From the NCBI GenBank assembly GCA_973895155.1, contig OZ316894.1, forward strand, positions 1,612,001-1,676,000: a stretch of 64,000 nucleotides of DNA, read 5' to 3'. Under the pieces are notes generated by a model that made no database searches, was not told the origin of the DNA, and was given only the letters and a program-made list of their open reading frames with translations. This stretch comes from Marsupella aquatica. Lineage: Eukaryota > Marchantiophyta. Of this stretch, positions 12,465-25,085 are shown piece after piece. Each line of letters starts with the position of its first letter. The first letter of the stretch is position 1. The translations under genes and the position numbers were made by a program.

Positions 12465-13830
12465 ATTGTCGACAGTCTTGTGTTCCCTGGATGATAAGGT
12501 AGGCTGGCTTAGTTGCCAGCGTTTTACTAACACTGAAGACGTAGTTATGCTAAGTTGCACTAAACAGATACAGAGAAAAGGTCAGGTCTGTAAATGTGCC
12601 ATACATCTCTGGAAGGGAAGCCCTTGCGAGCACAGTACCGATCAGGATTCCAAGTCAATTACTATCCCATTCTGGTTCCTAGCTTGACTGAGCTCATGGA
12701 AATGACATTTGGGATACGTTCAGTTAGTTTGTTTCAAGCTAAAACTAATTACAGGGTGTGTCGCTTAACTGGCACTGCAGTATATATATATATATATATA
12801 TATATTTCAAAATGCCAAAAGACAAAAGGCACCCAACTGGGGGAGACAGGATGGGCAAAAAAACACAATCAAGGGAGAAAAAAGAAATGGCCAAAAAGCC
12901 AAAAAGACCAGGACAAGAAAAAAGGCAAGAAAAAACTAAATACACAGAAACCTAAACCCTACCTATCAGTAAACTGAAGAGCCTAGTAGAGCTCAGGCGA
13001 GAATTGCATTGGAGGGTCAAGCAAGAGAATCTGATTAGATGTCCAAACACCAACAGCCTCTACTCTACAAAGAGTAGTGAAGGCCTATGCCCTCTGAAGA
13101 GCGATAGATACCCGCTGTCTAAAAAAGAATGTGATAACATACACCGGGGGTATGGCCTCCGCTCAACATAATGGACCTCCGCTCAACATAATGGACTCCA
13201 CAAGAACAAAAGAAATGGTCAAATGTAGGGTGCAATGCTGCAAAGATCTCCATGGCAAATGGGTAAAAGAGGTCCCCTGTATAAAGCACCACATAAGCCT
13301 CCTCTTTAAGGCGAACAGCCCGCTTAGGCCACATTGGCTCCACTAGGAGGGTCTTGAACTACCATGTGCCCAAGCCAAGACCAAATCAACACAAGGCTTG
13401 TGAGGAACCCATCCTTTGGTGGTAATACATGTCATCATGACAATCATGTCACCAGAGACCAGAGTCATGAGAATAGGACAAATGGACTGAGTAAATTCCA
13501 CTGATCTACGGTACATTGACAAATGGACTATGCGTGAATTCCAGTGCAAGGATCTAAAGTAGATTATGCACAATTTAATTCAGATTCAGATCACGTGGCC
13601 GTGCCTTTTCGTCCATCAATTGATTAGAACACATCTGTACATCTACCGCATGGTCGGATAGGAGAATCTTTAGTTTTGGATTTATGAACTTTTTGTAGGT
13701 CCGCCTGCGACCAAAGTCTGCAGATTGATAGTGAAAATTAGACGAGGTCTAGCTTGAACAGGGAAGCAAGATACTGGCCTGGTGTTGACGAAGTACACTT
13801 CCTTGACTTCTTGGGCCTCTTTGTTTTTCT
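12465..13830. repeat. R1 repeat module, copy D (partial, interrupted)
   Basis: 12465-12780 matches 10920-11170 of copy A, and 13560-13830 matches 11395-11600. The intervening 12781-13559 is foreign. It starts with a (TA)n run at 12781-12805 and continues with a purine-rich Lys-coding stretch and a short direct repeat (CCTCCGCTCAACATAATGGA, twice near 13158-13195). A further inserted block of about 185 bp at 13803-13988 has internal repeats (TTTCGGACCATGTCTCCCGR twice) and splits the 3' end of the module. Confidence 0.6.
12781..12805. repeat. (TA)n microsatellite
   Basis: An uninterrupted run of about 12 TA units at the left border of the insertion in R1 copy D. Confidence 0.95.
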
Positions 13831-13988
13831 TGGGGTCTTTTGCTTCCCCCCCTTATTGGGTTTGTCTTTTGCTTCCCCCCTTTATTGGGTTTTTTGGCCT
13901 TTCGGACCATGTCTCCCGGTTTGGCGTTCCTACTTTCGGACCATGTCTCCCGATTTGGCGCTCCAGTGTGATATATATCCATATATAT

Positions 13989-15262
13989 CCTGTTGCTCCT
14001 ACAGGCTCTAGAGTATCCATCCTGTCGAAGGCCTTATCGATATCCATCCTAATCGATACGTGAGTTCACACAGTTGAGGACAAACGAGGGAACGCATTTC
14101 AGTAGGCGAAACGAGACCAGGTGGAGAAAGTAGAAGGTCGGAAGACGGCCATACCCCCAGTATAAGCTCCTATTGAGGCAAGTCTCTTCAACTCAAACTC
14201 AACATTTCCGAGCTGCACGTCGGGTCCCTTTGATAGGTTTTCGTGGTTGCCTGCAGTGCTTGTCTCGGTAGATGCTTTGTTGAGGTATTTTGTTGGCCAC
14301 CGTTGCATGAATGGGAGGTGCTGAGGTCTTCGGTTTTTAGATCTCCCGAGTCAGTGAAGGCCGCAAGTGCAGTTTGACGGAATCTATGGATCGCGTAGGA
14401 AGTGTGAACTCTACTTAGTGGATTTCAGTGGAAACATTGCCTTCTGTTTGGTCCCGGGGTATTGCATATTGCATGGAAGAAAGTGAGGTCAATTTTAATT
14501 CTGCACGGACAGATCTGATAGTCCAAGGCCTGATCGTCCAATTCTGATAGTCCTGCTTGTCTAGCCTCTTATGGACTCAGTTGTAGCTCTGCACTCTTCA
14601 ACGGCTCAGCGATGATGAACAAAGAAACCAGACTTTTCCTTCCCGTCTCCATTTTCATAGATACGAAGAAAGTTTTCTGGGTTTTGCCACCCCTCGAACA
14701 GGTCCTCAACACCCCGCGGCTACTAGTGTGAAGTTGAAGACTTTACTCTTGCACGTAACTCTGAATCTTGGGTTACTTTCTTAGTAGACAGGATATCTAT
14801 GGATCGAAGAGAGCGAGTTCTCCGGGCTTTGCACTGCAACTTCCGCGGTTCACCTAAAACCCGACTGACCTTCTCCGTTCTGATCTCCCTTCTACTCATG
14901 CAGATAGATTCGAGCCTTTAAACTAATAAAATCTACCAAAGGTGAAAACTATCTCCAGGTTGCAATCGAAATATATATGACCTCCTAACGTTTTTAAGCT
15001 CAGAGGCTCCTGGAAACGGCTGGGCTTGATCAGTAAGTGTGCAGTGGGGAATCTGTCCTAACTAACATTGGGCATATCGTTCTATACTTAGATCTGGAAG
15101 TTGTTCATTTGATGTACGCTCGATCCTACACTACTAGTGCCGCTCCAGCTTTCGCCTCATAGATATACCTGAGACATTTGTGTGAGAACGCCTCGGAGCT
15201 TCGATACTGTTATGGTAATTGCTGACCTCTTTCCAATGCGTGCCTGGTCGGACTGCAGATTC
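13989..15262 (+). promoter_or_regulatory. Upstream region of NLR-1 with patchy homology to the NLR-2 upstream region
   Basis: Blocks at about 14690-14960 and 15000-15180 resemble 53580-54200 and 54515-54700, so the duplication that made the two NLR genes included their 5' flanks. The homology is broken by indels. No convincing TATA box or start site can be fixed by eye. An in-frame upstream ATG at 15182 would add 27 residues, but NLR-2 has no equivalent, which favours 15263 as the start. Confidence 0.4.
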
Positions 15263-18200
15263 ATGGCGGTGGTAAGTGAAGTCGTGGCAGTATGCAGTTC
15301 AATCCTCGACATTGTGTCAAAGATCGACAATGTCATGGAAGACTGGTTCACTCCATCAGCCGAGTACCAAAGTGAAGCGGAAATCCTCCGCTCAAGGCTT
15401 ATCTCCTACGAGGAGAAGGTCCGCATTCATCAGCAACCAGTGGACAGTACTATGATGAAGACTTTGAAGAGAGCCGAATCAACACTAAAGAAGGCGGAAG
15501 CAAGATTGAACAGCTTGGAGGAAAGCGTCGACAGGAACCAGTGCTGTTCGCAAATCTGGTGGTTGTATGCAAAGGTGACCATGACCCTTTTCCCAGAGAA
15601 ATTAGAGTGCACATTGAAGAAGGTGAACCAGGACCTTGATGGCATCCCCAAAATACTCAAGGCCGAACAGGAACTCTCTGGTCTACTGCGAGAAGAAGGC
15701 AAGAGTCGAGCCATCTCTACAGTTGTCCACAATAACGATAATAAATATGTGCCAATTGAAAAGTCACAGTCTGCGGCCATTGAAGCCATTGAAAATTCGG
15801 ACGGCCCTCCCATGATACTACTGCATGGTGGAGTAGGTAAAGGCAAGTCTACTCTTGCCAGATACATGTGTGAGCGCTACGGGCCATTTGGAGAAAAACA
15901 AGGCCTCTTTGATCACGTGATTGTGGTGTCGTGTGCTAATAGTTCCATATCTGATCTTGCCACCAAGCAATATGAAATATTGGAGCAGCTTTCTCCCACG
16001 AGTTTAACAGAGGAAAGCAGTTCAAAATCTGGAACTGGAAAATCTGGGGAGAGTATGGGCTCAAAATCTAGAATCGCAAGAGCTCTCCAAAATTTCTTCA
16101 TTGGCAAGAAGATTCTGATGGTCTTAGACGACGTTTCAGATAAGGGGTTTCTGTACAAAATTTGGGAGGCTGCCAAAGTTGGTAAAGATGATAAGATCCT
16201 CATCACATCCCAATGGTCCAACATATGCGACAACTTTAAACAGGACTCTTTGCTTATTACGATGGAAGATCCTACCAAAGAGGAAGCGAGACAGATCCTT
16301 GCTTCTCTTGTGGGGCTGGAGAGTAATAGAATTCCTGAGAATATACAGGTTAGTTCCTCGAGCACATTTCATCCTGGTCGTTTATTGAGGAGGTACTTGT
16401 TTTGTTAAGTTGTCTGCTCTACATCTTTCTAATTTCTACTAACTAGATTTAGTCCTTACTGTATGTTTTATCTTTGTATACAGGAGATAGCAGATGACAT
16501 GATCAAAAAAACAGCGGGAAATCCATTAGCTTTGGCGTGTTTGGCAACTAACTTTGCTTTTGCAAAGCATGCTAAAGATAAAACAAAGAGGAGGGATTGG
16601 CAAGAGGCTTGGAGAGAGTTATCTCAGTTGCTAGGCAATGAAGCGATGGCTATCGTGGCAGGGCAGAATAGTGAGAGTGCCGCTAGAAGCCTGTGGGGTG
16701 CCCTGAAGATTTGTATAGAATCTCTTCAAACAGAAGGTGCAAAACGCACACTCTTCTTGATGTATGCATGTAAAGGAGAATCGGTTCCTGAAGAGGTCCT
16801 GCGGATTTTGTGTGCTGGTATGAAGATGTCAAATTCTACTTTCAAGAGGTCCATAGATGAATTGCGCATGCGAGACCTACTGAAACCTACAACGGATACA
16901 TTAGCATGGAAGATGAATTTGGGCAACGGACCAAATGACGAAGTTTCTCCTGCATGGTCCCTACAGTCTTTAGTGAAGCTCTATATGGAACGGCATGTGG
17001 TAGGGAAACAAGAAATGAGGGCAGTGATTGGGGCATTGGTTGGTGATGACCAGTTTCCACCTGAGTCAAGCACCAAATACAAGGTACACGACTATGAAAC
17101 CGAAATATTGGAGATTGCAAGCGGGACTGAAACAGCAACCGCGGAGAGTGATGAGGTGAGAGTGACAATTGCTCTCTGTGCTCTGTACTTTGACCGCCGC
17201 CATACCGATCAAGGCGTGACTCAAGCCGTGGCTAAGGCTTCCAAAACATCCAATATTGAAGACTCTGAAAACAACATTAATGATCTGAGGAGGAAGGCGA
17301 TTGAGCCGTTGATATGGCTGCTCGACAAGCCTGAAGAGGACAACAAATGGACGGAATCGGATAAATGCCGTGTGAGGAAGGTACTGTCCTGTCCCCCTTG
17401 ACTATGTTCTTGCCTTTGCAACTTATGTGAGTCCTCATTGAAGTTAGAGAATCATTCGTATAATTCAAATACTTGGGCACACACAGATCTAACGGTTCAC
17501 ATGTTTTCGCATGACCGATTCAGTCAAAGTTTACTAGCCGTACTTTGAGCCATTCTTCGCAAGTTGGCACTTCTTTTGAAAATCCAAAGGACAGTTCTCT
17601 GTTAACTATGCAAATTCAACTTCTCCCGTGAAATACTGTTTGATAGCACGTGGCTGTATGGTAAACGCAAGTAATGAGTTATCTTGTAAGTCTATTGGAC
17701 AGAATAACTATTTAGGTTCTGTATGTGATAGTTCTTAAAATCAGAGCTCGAGTCTTAGAAGCAAGATTTCTTAGAAGAGCCATGTGTCTTGGTGAAATTT
17801 GTTTGCGTTGTTTCTATTTTGACATGATTTCTTGGAAATCGTAACAGTTCTGTGTATATTAAAGTTATTTGAAGTGATGTTTTGTCACTGAATTGTTTTG
17901 GACTTGTGAATTACTTTCTTTGCAGGTTGTTCTTGAGTACATATGCAATCGCCAGCTGGATAACGAGAACATCACTTACCTGTTGAAGTTGGCCGCTGGT
18001 CCTGCTGTACAGCTGGCCACTCTCAAGGCTATCGCTCACATTACATCAATAGAAGAAACACCCCTGCTTAAAGAAAAAACAGTCGAGTTTTTACAAGCTG
18101 TAGTCGACCTTTTGAATTTGAAGGAGGGTTTCGACACTACAGTTCAAGAGGCTGCCTCTGTAGCACTGCGTGAAAGTTGTTGGAAGGCCGCGTACGACAA

Positions 18201-19684
18201 ATCAGCAACCCTTGTTGCTAACATGTCGCCTGTTCTGGACGTGTTGGTACACTCACTTGCTATTCCCGCTTGGAAGTCAGAGGCATTTGCCGAAAACGCA
18301 GCACATGCTTTGAAGGGCTTAGCATTCTCGGAGGACGAGGACATTCGACAAATAATTGTGAACAAACAGGACCTACTAGCTAGTCTTGTGAATTGCTTGT
18401 CTCAGCAATCCAGGCCTAGTTTGCAAATAGCCGCGGCAGGGGCTTTGCGAAATCTAGCTTTGGGTAAAGATGACGCTGTCAGGCTGAGAATCGCCAATGA
18501 GAGGGGGGCTCTGGTTAGCCTCGTACATTGCCTGTCACAATGTAAGAACCCTGATGTGCAAAGAGAGGCATCAATAGTGATATCATACCTAGCTCTTTCT
18601 CCAGATGGAAAGGCGATCGTTAAAGGAGCGGAAGGTCTGTTGCAGGGCCTTACAAGCTTGGTGGAAGTTGACGTGCGTCGGGATCTTCGAAGTTCAGCAG
18701 TACAAGCGCTATTTCGAATATACCCGACACTAGCTGAGGAAGTGGGGTTGCTCTCGGCACAACTAGATGGCGAAGCTTTAAGGTATGGTCGTGAATTTAT
18801 AATTGAATTCGAGCACAACCTAGATTGTATAAAGATCGATGGAAAAGCTAAGGGCAATATCTGTACATAGGATATCTGTACAGAAGCTAGTTTATCCTGC
18901 AGCAAGATACTGCACTACACTAACCATTCCGCCGAGTTAGCTGGCTTGAGAAGCTCAGGTTGGAAGGAGAATTAACCTGTACTTGATTCGAGGGTTCAAC
19001 TAGCAGAAGAGTTCAGAATTTCCAGAATTTTGCAGTCGTTTTCCCTCATTTGTCTTGTGATCTGCCTCGGTTAGCAGGCAAGCGAATTTGTGGCAAGCCT
19101 TTTGACGATAAGATTAGAAGTTCTCTTAGCATTGCAGAATCCAGCAGATGAATTATTGTACCATACAGTTTGAGACGTCCAAGCCTAGTGGCATTGGATT
19201 GAGTAACATAGCTATACTTGAAATATGGTTGTAACCGAAGTTAAGAAGAAAGGGTGAACATGTTTACATCCAAGTGCACGTGATGTGTTTGCAGCGTATA
19301 TTAACTAAGTTTCATATTTGTGATGGCAGTTATAGAATTTTTGTAAAAGCAAAATTTGGAGACTTTGAAGGGGCACTGGATGATGCCAACAAGGCAATCA
19401 CGATGCCAGATGGCGACACGTTTTTTACCTTCCAAGAGAGGGGTGTCTTGAAACGAATGATGGAAGACCTTGAGGGAGCCCTGGCCGATTTGGACGAAGG
19501 ATTAAAACGAAAAAGCAATGACTACGAGATGCTGAAGCATCGTGGATATGTCAAGTTCTTGTTAAAAGACGTGGAAGGCGCTCGAGCAGATGCAGAATGG
19601 GCTCTATCGATCCAGTCCTCAAGGAATGACAGCGACTTCTACTTGGGAGCAACCCCTGTAGAATACTTGGGCTACAAGCTGTAG
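15263..19684 (+). CDS. NLR-1: NB-ARC, armadillo, TPR immune receptor-like protein (4 exons)
   Basis: Predicted exons are 15263-16348, 16484-17380, 17926-18782 and 19330-19684. All borders are GT/AG and the phases fit, giving about 1064 residues. Exon 1 encodes a helical N-terminal domain (about 1-190), a P-loop GGVGKGKSTLARYM (two residues longer than the usual GGVGKTT), kinase-2 KKILMVLDDVSD and RNBS-B-like KILITSQWSN. Exon 2 has GNPLALACLA (GLPLA motif) and KYKVHDYE in the place of the MHD motif. Exon 3 gives armadillo-like helices such as LQIAAAGALRNLAL. Exon 4 gives TPR-like helices (EGALADLDEGL). If the last splice (AAG|GTATGG at 18782) is not used, the frame ends at 18870 without TPRs. 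Role by family: a nucleotide-switched intracellular immune sensor, with the repeats probably sensing a partner. The TPR join is inferred from matching splice phase in both copies. Confidence 0.8.
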
Positions 19685-20790
19685 CAGTGGAGATTATTAC
19701 TCGATGTCCGACAGTTACCGGGACTTGTAGATCATTGAATTGCGCCACTCGTAGATTGTTTGTGTGAATTATGTGAAGCAGATCGAAGCTTGAATGACAG
19801 CCATGACATGCATTTCCTCTCTGGGACTGGAAAGCTTGAAAAAAAGACTTCGTAGCACCATATGTGCAGCCTGGCCCCGCACAGAGGGTGTCAAAGATGA
19901 TTCTTTCTATGTAATATTCAATTGCACGTAATTCAATGGACGGATCTGATCATACTAAGAGCTGATGCAGGCAAGGTTTTGAATACTAAGGACCACGAGC
20001 CTGCGACGGAAAGTCATCATTCAGCACCATAAGGCTCACTTATGGAGACTGAAACATCAACATGTCTAAAGTTTTGTAGTACCCTGTAACTTTTGTAGTA
20101 TTATCTCGTTAAGAAAGACAAGAGAATCCCCCTGCTGTTAGGTGACATTGTGGCTGTTTCCTCCAAAAGCATAGCTTCCGCATTTCCATAGAGAAACAGA
20201 GAGATGGAAGAAGGTGAAGGACAATAACATAATCATGATGTTGCTTTGCGACTGAAATCTTCTATGTCGTCATTTATTGTGGCGAGATGTAGGAAGAGTT
20301 GCAAAATGCGAAGTCATAAACGGTGTCTGCAGGGTGGGTACGAGATTACGAATTCAAGACAAGCTCGCGATTCGATCACTACATTGCCGTGTGAATTTAG
20401 GAGAAGCATCCAGAAACATCATTTCCAAATGCAACCAAAGTAGAATAACACTTGAAACGCTGTCGTGAGGTGAAATGACCTTCGGAAGAAGCAAGCTCTG
20501 CTACGTTGACCCCTTTATGGATATATTCTTCCAGAAGTAACGGCTGGATCCATAAATCTTTTCTGTCCACGAATTTGTGGGTCGTTGTGAATTCCAGTAT
20601 GTTCAGAAGTTGCAGCTCTTCTCTCTATAATCTAAATCTTTCCACACGCATTTTGAATCAAACAGGAACTAAGGTCTTCAGCTGCTCATCTCTAGGTGGC
20701 GTCTACGGTTTCAGTAACTAGCTGTATATCGTAACAAGGACGTTTTCCCAAGGGTGTGGCTATTGTTCTCTGTCCCTGTGATATCAAAAA
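19685..20790. repeat. NLR 3' flank, copy 1 of 3
   Basis: Closely similar to 59646-60780 (downstream of NLR-2), and its 19720-20600 part to 61905-62740. It probably contains the 3' UTR. No separate gene is seen. Confidence 0.7.
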
Positions 20791-21175
20791 GGCAGCAAGC
20801 GGCTTCACTGTGTGAGCTTCACCGGGCCTAGGGTATTGTGGACCTTTTTCCATGACGTTTCTGGTCCTACATTTGGTTTACAGTGCGTCCACTTCTGTTC
20901 AAAGCAATATTTGGACGGGATAGCCTAGTGCTACGAGAGACTTCCATTTCAAGCTTTTTCATTAAGGGGGGACTTAAACATAGGATGTGACTTATTTCCT
21001 GGCCTGTACAAGTTAGGGCTAGGTTCCATGGGCCAGGGGCAGGGAGTAAGATCACTCCCTCCGACACCCCTGTGGCCCAAATATACAGTATACCAAGGTG
21101 TACATAGTATTTTTAATGTATGAATTTTGACTTTAGAGCCAATGAGCATGCATTGTAGTGTCCCTATATATGGGG

Positions 21176-21359
21176 AAGGGGTGCCCCTTGAATTTAACAG
21201 GGAGTGTGAGGGAAAATCATACTCCCTAGTACCATCTTTGTACACTCCTCACACCCTGGAACAGGTGTGCAAGGGGTGCCCCTTGAATTTAACAGGGAGT
21301 GTGAGGGAAAATCATACTCCCTAGTACCATCTTTGTACACTCCTCACACCCTGGAACAG
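21176..21359. repeat. 89-bp perfect direct duplication
   Basis: Units 21176-21264 and 21271-21359 (start AAGGGGTGCCCCTTGAATTT, end CACACCCTGGAACAG) look identical. They are separated by 6 bp, so the period is 95 bp. Identity implies a recent event. Confidence 0.9.
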
Positions 21360-22350
21360 CTGTGATCTTATTGATTCAAACATGCTGACACACATGTGCA
21401 CTCCTCACTTCCAGCAGCATGGAACCTACCCAGACAAGACTGTAACATAGTATGGCAGCCCCCAGGCCAAGGCCGCACAATGTGGTTGCAGGTTTTAACT
21501 ATTTCCTAGCAACTGTGTGGGCCCAAATGTTTGGTTCTTTTGGAAAGCAAAGCAGCTTTCTTGCCCACGCCAGTTGTGGTTTACCCGCACAACTTGTTTC
21601 CCAATGCGAACAAAAATTGAAAAGCCAAATTTTTTTGAAGCTTGTTATATCAGCCCGGGGTCAGCCTTAAACAACCACTGCCAAGAAAAAAAGTGGTTAC
21701 ATAAATTTCACCATTTTTAGTAATTTTCTCACAATTGTGGAACAAAGTCTCACAATAGAGGAGAGAAATGTGAAAAAAGTGAGGAGTTTTGGACACTCCT
21801 CCTTTTATATGGCCAGTGTTGGTGTAAGGGCACAAGAGTCATTTTGCAATGAAACCAACTGACCCTAATTTTGAGTCCCCCTATTTCATCTAACTGAGAT
21901 TTACTGTTTTGCCACCTTTTTTGTGCAAAATTATTACCTTGCCATGGTTTTTAGATTATTTACTAGAATGACATCTTTTTGCAGCAGTGGTTAAGTTAAC
22001 CACCTATGGTTAACTCATACTCATCCAGCGACCGAAATCATGCCACATGTCTGCATCCAATGGCGGGGATTTCCCTCAAAAAAATCTCTACCCACCTTGT
22101 TCTGCCCCAGTTGAAGGGGTTCATTGCCCGCCCTCTCCCACTGTCGAAAACCTCTCCCTGATATTTTTGGTTTGTTCCTATCAATCCTGTTGCCGCCTAA
22201 TCCTTGCTTTTAGGGTAGGAGCAAAACACAAACATTGCACTCACGTTTTTCCCAAAGAAAATGCGATTTGAATACAGGACTTGCAATTTCGCCAAAGGAA
22301 ACGGGAGTTGACAGTGACAGTAAACCTTCCACTTCCGTGTCATGTATCTT

Positions 22351-22621
22351 TGCATTGGGTAGGTCAAAATGAGTGTGGAGTAGCTTGTTAGAATCATGAC
22401 TTCCCCCTCCATATTCTCCCCTCCCCTCCACTCCCTCTCCTGCCTCCATAGCCACTACATTCAGTTGCAAAAACTAGTTTTTTCAGCAGCATAGTGTGTT
22501 CAACTTTGATTTGACATATCTTTGGGTTGGGCAGGAAAAAATGAGCGTGGAGTAGCTTGTTGGGATCGTGCTTTCCCCCTCCATAACCTCCTCTCCACTC
22601 CCATCCCTTTACTACCTCCAC
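22351..22621. repeat. Diverged direct repeat, period about 169 bp
   Basis: GGGTAGGTCAAAATGAGTGT (22356 on) and GGGCAGGAAAAAATGAGCGT (22530 on) are each followed by GGAGTAGCTTGTTRGRATCR and by CT-rich tracts ending near CTACCTCCACATT or similar. Confidence 0.7.
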
Positions 22622-23114
22622 ATTAGATCATTTTATCCCTAGATTGCTGCCCAAATTGAGCTGCAATTTTTGTCGGTTTTCACCAGAATTTCAGAGGCTA
22701 TTGACTTTGCGTTTCTGATTTGTCTTGGAGATTTTTTGATTGAATAGCATGGCTCCATAAGCAGCTGGCTCCTATCTCCATAGGTAACTGTTCAAGCACA
22801 AGACAACAATCAATCGCAACTCTATTCAAATGTCATTGATCTGGCAGGAATCGTGATCAATTTCTTCAACTATGTGAGCTTTATAAACTCTCCTATTTCT
22901 CAGTGGGATTGTGATTGAATTGTTGCATTATTTTGTGGGATTGTGATTCTTTTCTGTGTGTTAATAAGTCTACAGATTCTTATTGAATTGTTGCACTTAG
23001 TTTGTTGCCGCTGTTCAATCTCTATGAACATTTGCAGTTTCACTATGACCTTTAATTTCCAGACCCGTTTCCAGATGCTGAATTTGACTACTGTTACTTT
23101 CTTGTTGTAAGGCA

Positions 23115-23653
23115 ATGAACCACCATGGTATTTCTGAATGGAAAAGTAGACTAAAAGTTGGGCAGATCTTTGATTCATTTGAAGAATTGAAGGGTTATAT
23201 TATTGATCATGGAGTGCAAACAGAAAGGATCATCACAACCTACAAAAAAGACAAGACCAGTTATCTTGCTAACTGTAAACTGAGTGATACATCTGTTGAT
23301 AATGTGAGAAGATGCAATTGGAGATTCAAGCCCTTATAAAAAAGAAAACAAGAATCATTACTATCACCAAGGAACACACAGATCACAGTTGTGAGGCAGC
23401 AGACCATTGGAAGAAACGCATGCATACAAACTCAGACCATCTTGCACAGAAAATCACTGATATCATCATGAGAAATAGGCAGCCACATCATTGCGAGATA
23501 CAGCTCAAGCTCTTATTCACCCAAACATACAATATCACACTGCATATGCAACAAAGAAAAGAGCTTTGGACAGATTGGATGGAAAAGAAAAAGACTCATT
23601 TTTCTTAATTCCAGGGCACTGTCACCACATTATGCAGCGGGATCCCATGGCTA
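23115..23653 (+). pseudogene. Mutator-like transposase remnant, N-terminal half (split by element 2)
   Basis: Frame 23115-23339 and then, after a frameshift near 23330, frame 23312-23608 together give a MuDR N-terminal domain: W..RLKVGQIFDSFEEL, then RRCNWRIQALIKKK and KEHTDHSC. This is the Cys/His zinc-binding region (C...W.I.A...H.C) of MULE transposases, followed by helix-rich sequence. The reading stops at TAA 23606-23608, and the remaining bases run into element 2 at the duplicated CCCATGGCTA. The catalytic half resumes at 27126. This element was dead or dying, and element 2 finished it. Confidence 0.6.
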
Positions 23654-23659
23654 GAGGTT

Positions 23660-23740
23660 TTTCCCCGTGACAGGAAACAGTAAACAGGAATTATCATAAC
23701 AGCAAAAATGGTCAAAGATAACAGGAGTTTTGTGGGCAAT
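23660..23740. repeat. Element 2 left terminal inverted repeat and subterminal AACAGG repeats
   Basis: Repeated ACAGGAAACAGTAAACAGGA and ATAACAGCAA blocks pair with 27040-27122 on the opposite strand. The outer 10 bases are less conserved. Confidence 0.75.
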
Positions 23741-25085
23741 GCCGAAAGAAAATTCCCACTTTAGGGACCAAAATTATACTACAATTTGAACTGAGCAACT
23801 GTAATATATGTAACAGATACAATTATTATAGACATAAATCTTTACTAGCGCCAAAGATTTTCTACACATGAAGGCATCATTTGATAATAGCTCAAGAATG
23901 CTTGCAACAAAAATCATCACAAGAGCAATAGAAGTACATATAAATCCTAACCAAGTAAGTATTTGCAATTCTTGAGTGTTTGGATGTGGAATGTTATGCT
24001 CTCTCGAGTTGATCCCTCATTTAGCGCAAGCCAACTCTAGTGCATCTCCATTGACATCTAAAGATAATCAATGAACTTGCTCTTCCCCTATAGATGAGAC
24101 GGGAGATGAGATTGTCTTGCTGATTGAGTCTTCATTCCTTTGCTAAGCGTAGACACTCCATATATGGTGGTCCGCCAAGAGGCAATGGATTGTTGTATAT
24201 AACATTATGACCAAAGAAACTGTTAGTTCATCTATGTATATACCAATATTCACGCTCAAACCTATCGTGCACGAAGTCAAAACTATATAAAGATTATAAC
24301 ACAAAAGTTTATTCCCCTTTAGACACCCTAATTGTCATGCTCAAACTAACTTGAATTATATTGAATCATACTTTGATTTGGACGTCTAGTAGTCACAAAC
24401 TATCGATACAGGAGCACATCATATCAAGGGTTCCATGCATCTTCCAAAGTATTACCTAGAAGATTGTAAATGTGTGGATTGACCAAAGGTTAACATCCTC
24501 ACGTAGAGTGATATGAGCAAAAAGATATACTCTTGCTATCAAATGCAATACACTCTGGTCATTTGAATGCTCTAACCAATGATGAGGAGTTTGACATATT
24601 GTAAATTTTGATTGAACCGCCTTAGACCATTAGAGGATGCTATGTTCTTTTTTTCTAGTAACAAGGTCAGCAGCCGTGACATTAGATAATATTAGTGATA
24701 ATATAACCATTAAAACATTACAAATGATGATATAATATAGTAGCACCACAAACTAATATAATAAATTGATAATTAGAGCCATTGCTTTTGACCAAAATTT
24801 ATAGCAGCGCCTGGCGCTTATCAAAATATATCCTTCAGGCTATAGTCATTTTTGTTCATATTACCATAGTAGCACTCAACGCCAACAAAGAGTCCTCTTT
24901 GGTGAGGTCTCATTTACATAGATATTTCTATATTACTTGCAAAATTGCATGACCTTCTAAAATATCCTTTGGTGTATTTAACAACAATAGCAAACACAAG
25001 AGATAAAACGGTAATACTACTAGTGAAATAGGTGGTATATCAGTAAATAATTAAAGCTCACAGACTCAAAAAAATGTTTTTCTAG

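Larger units (their letters stand above)
20791..23114. other. Intergenic with local duplications, no gene recognised
   Basis: No coding sequence was recognised. It holds an 89-bp duplication (21176-21359) and a diverged pair with a period of about 169 bp (22351 and 22520 onward). Short frames here lack motifs. Confidence 0.4.

Noticed and set aside
12594-12977. Lys-rich frame after the TA microsatellite
   Set aside because: It is a purine-rich low-complexity translation (KKKGKK) inside an insertion. No homologous frame or splice signals.
16020-16070. Second P-loop (SGTGKSGES) in the NLR
   Set aside because: It falls in a Ser/Gly-rich linker, lacks the GxxxxGK[ST] spacing, and a true Walker A is already present upstream.
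15913-16365. 150-residue minus-strand frame (and its twin at 55837-56289)
   Set aside because: Antisense to NLR exon 1. Its conservation in both copies only reflects the conserved sense codons.
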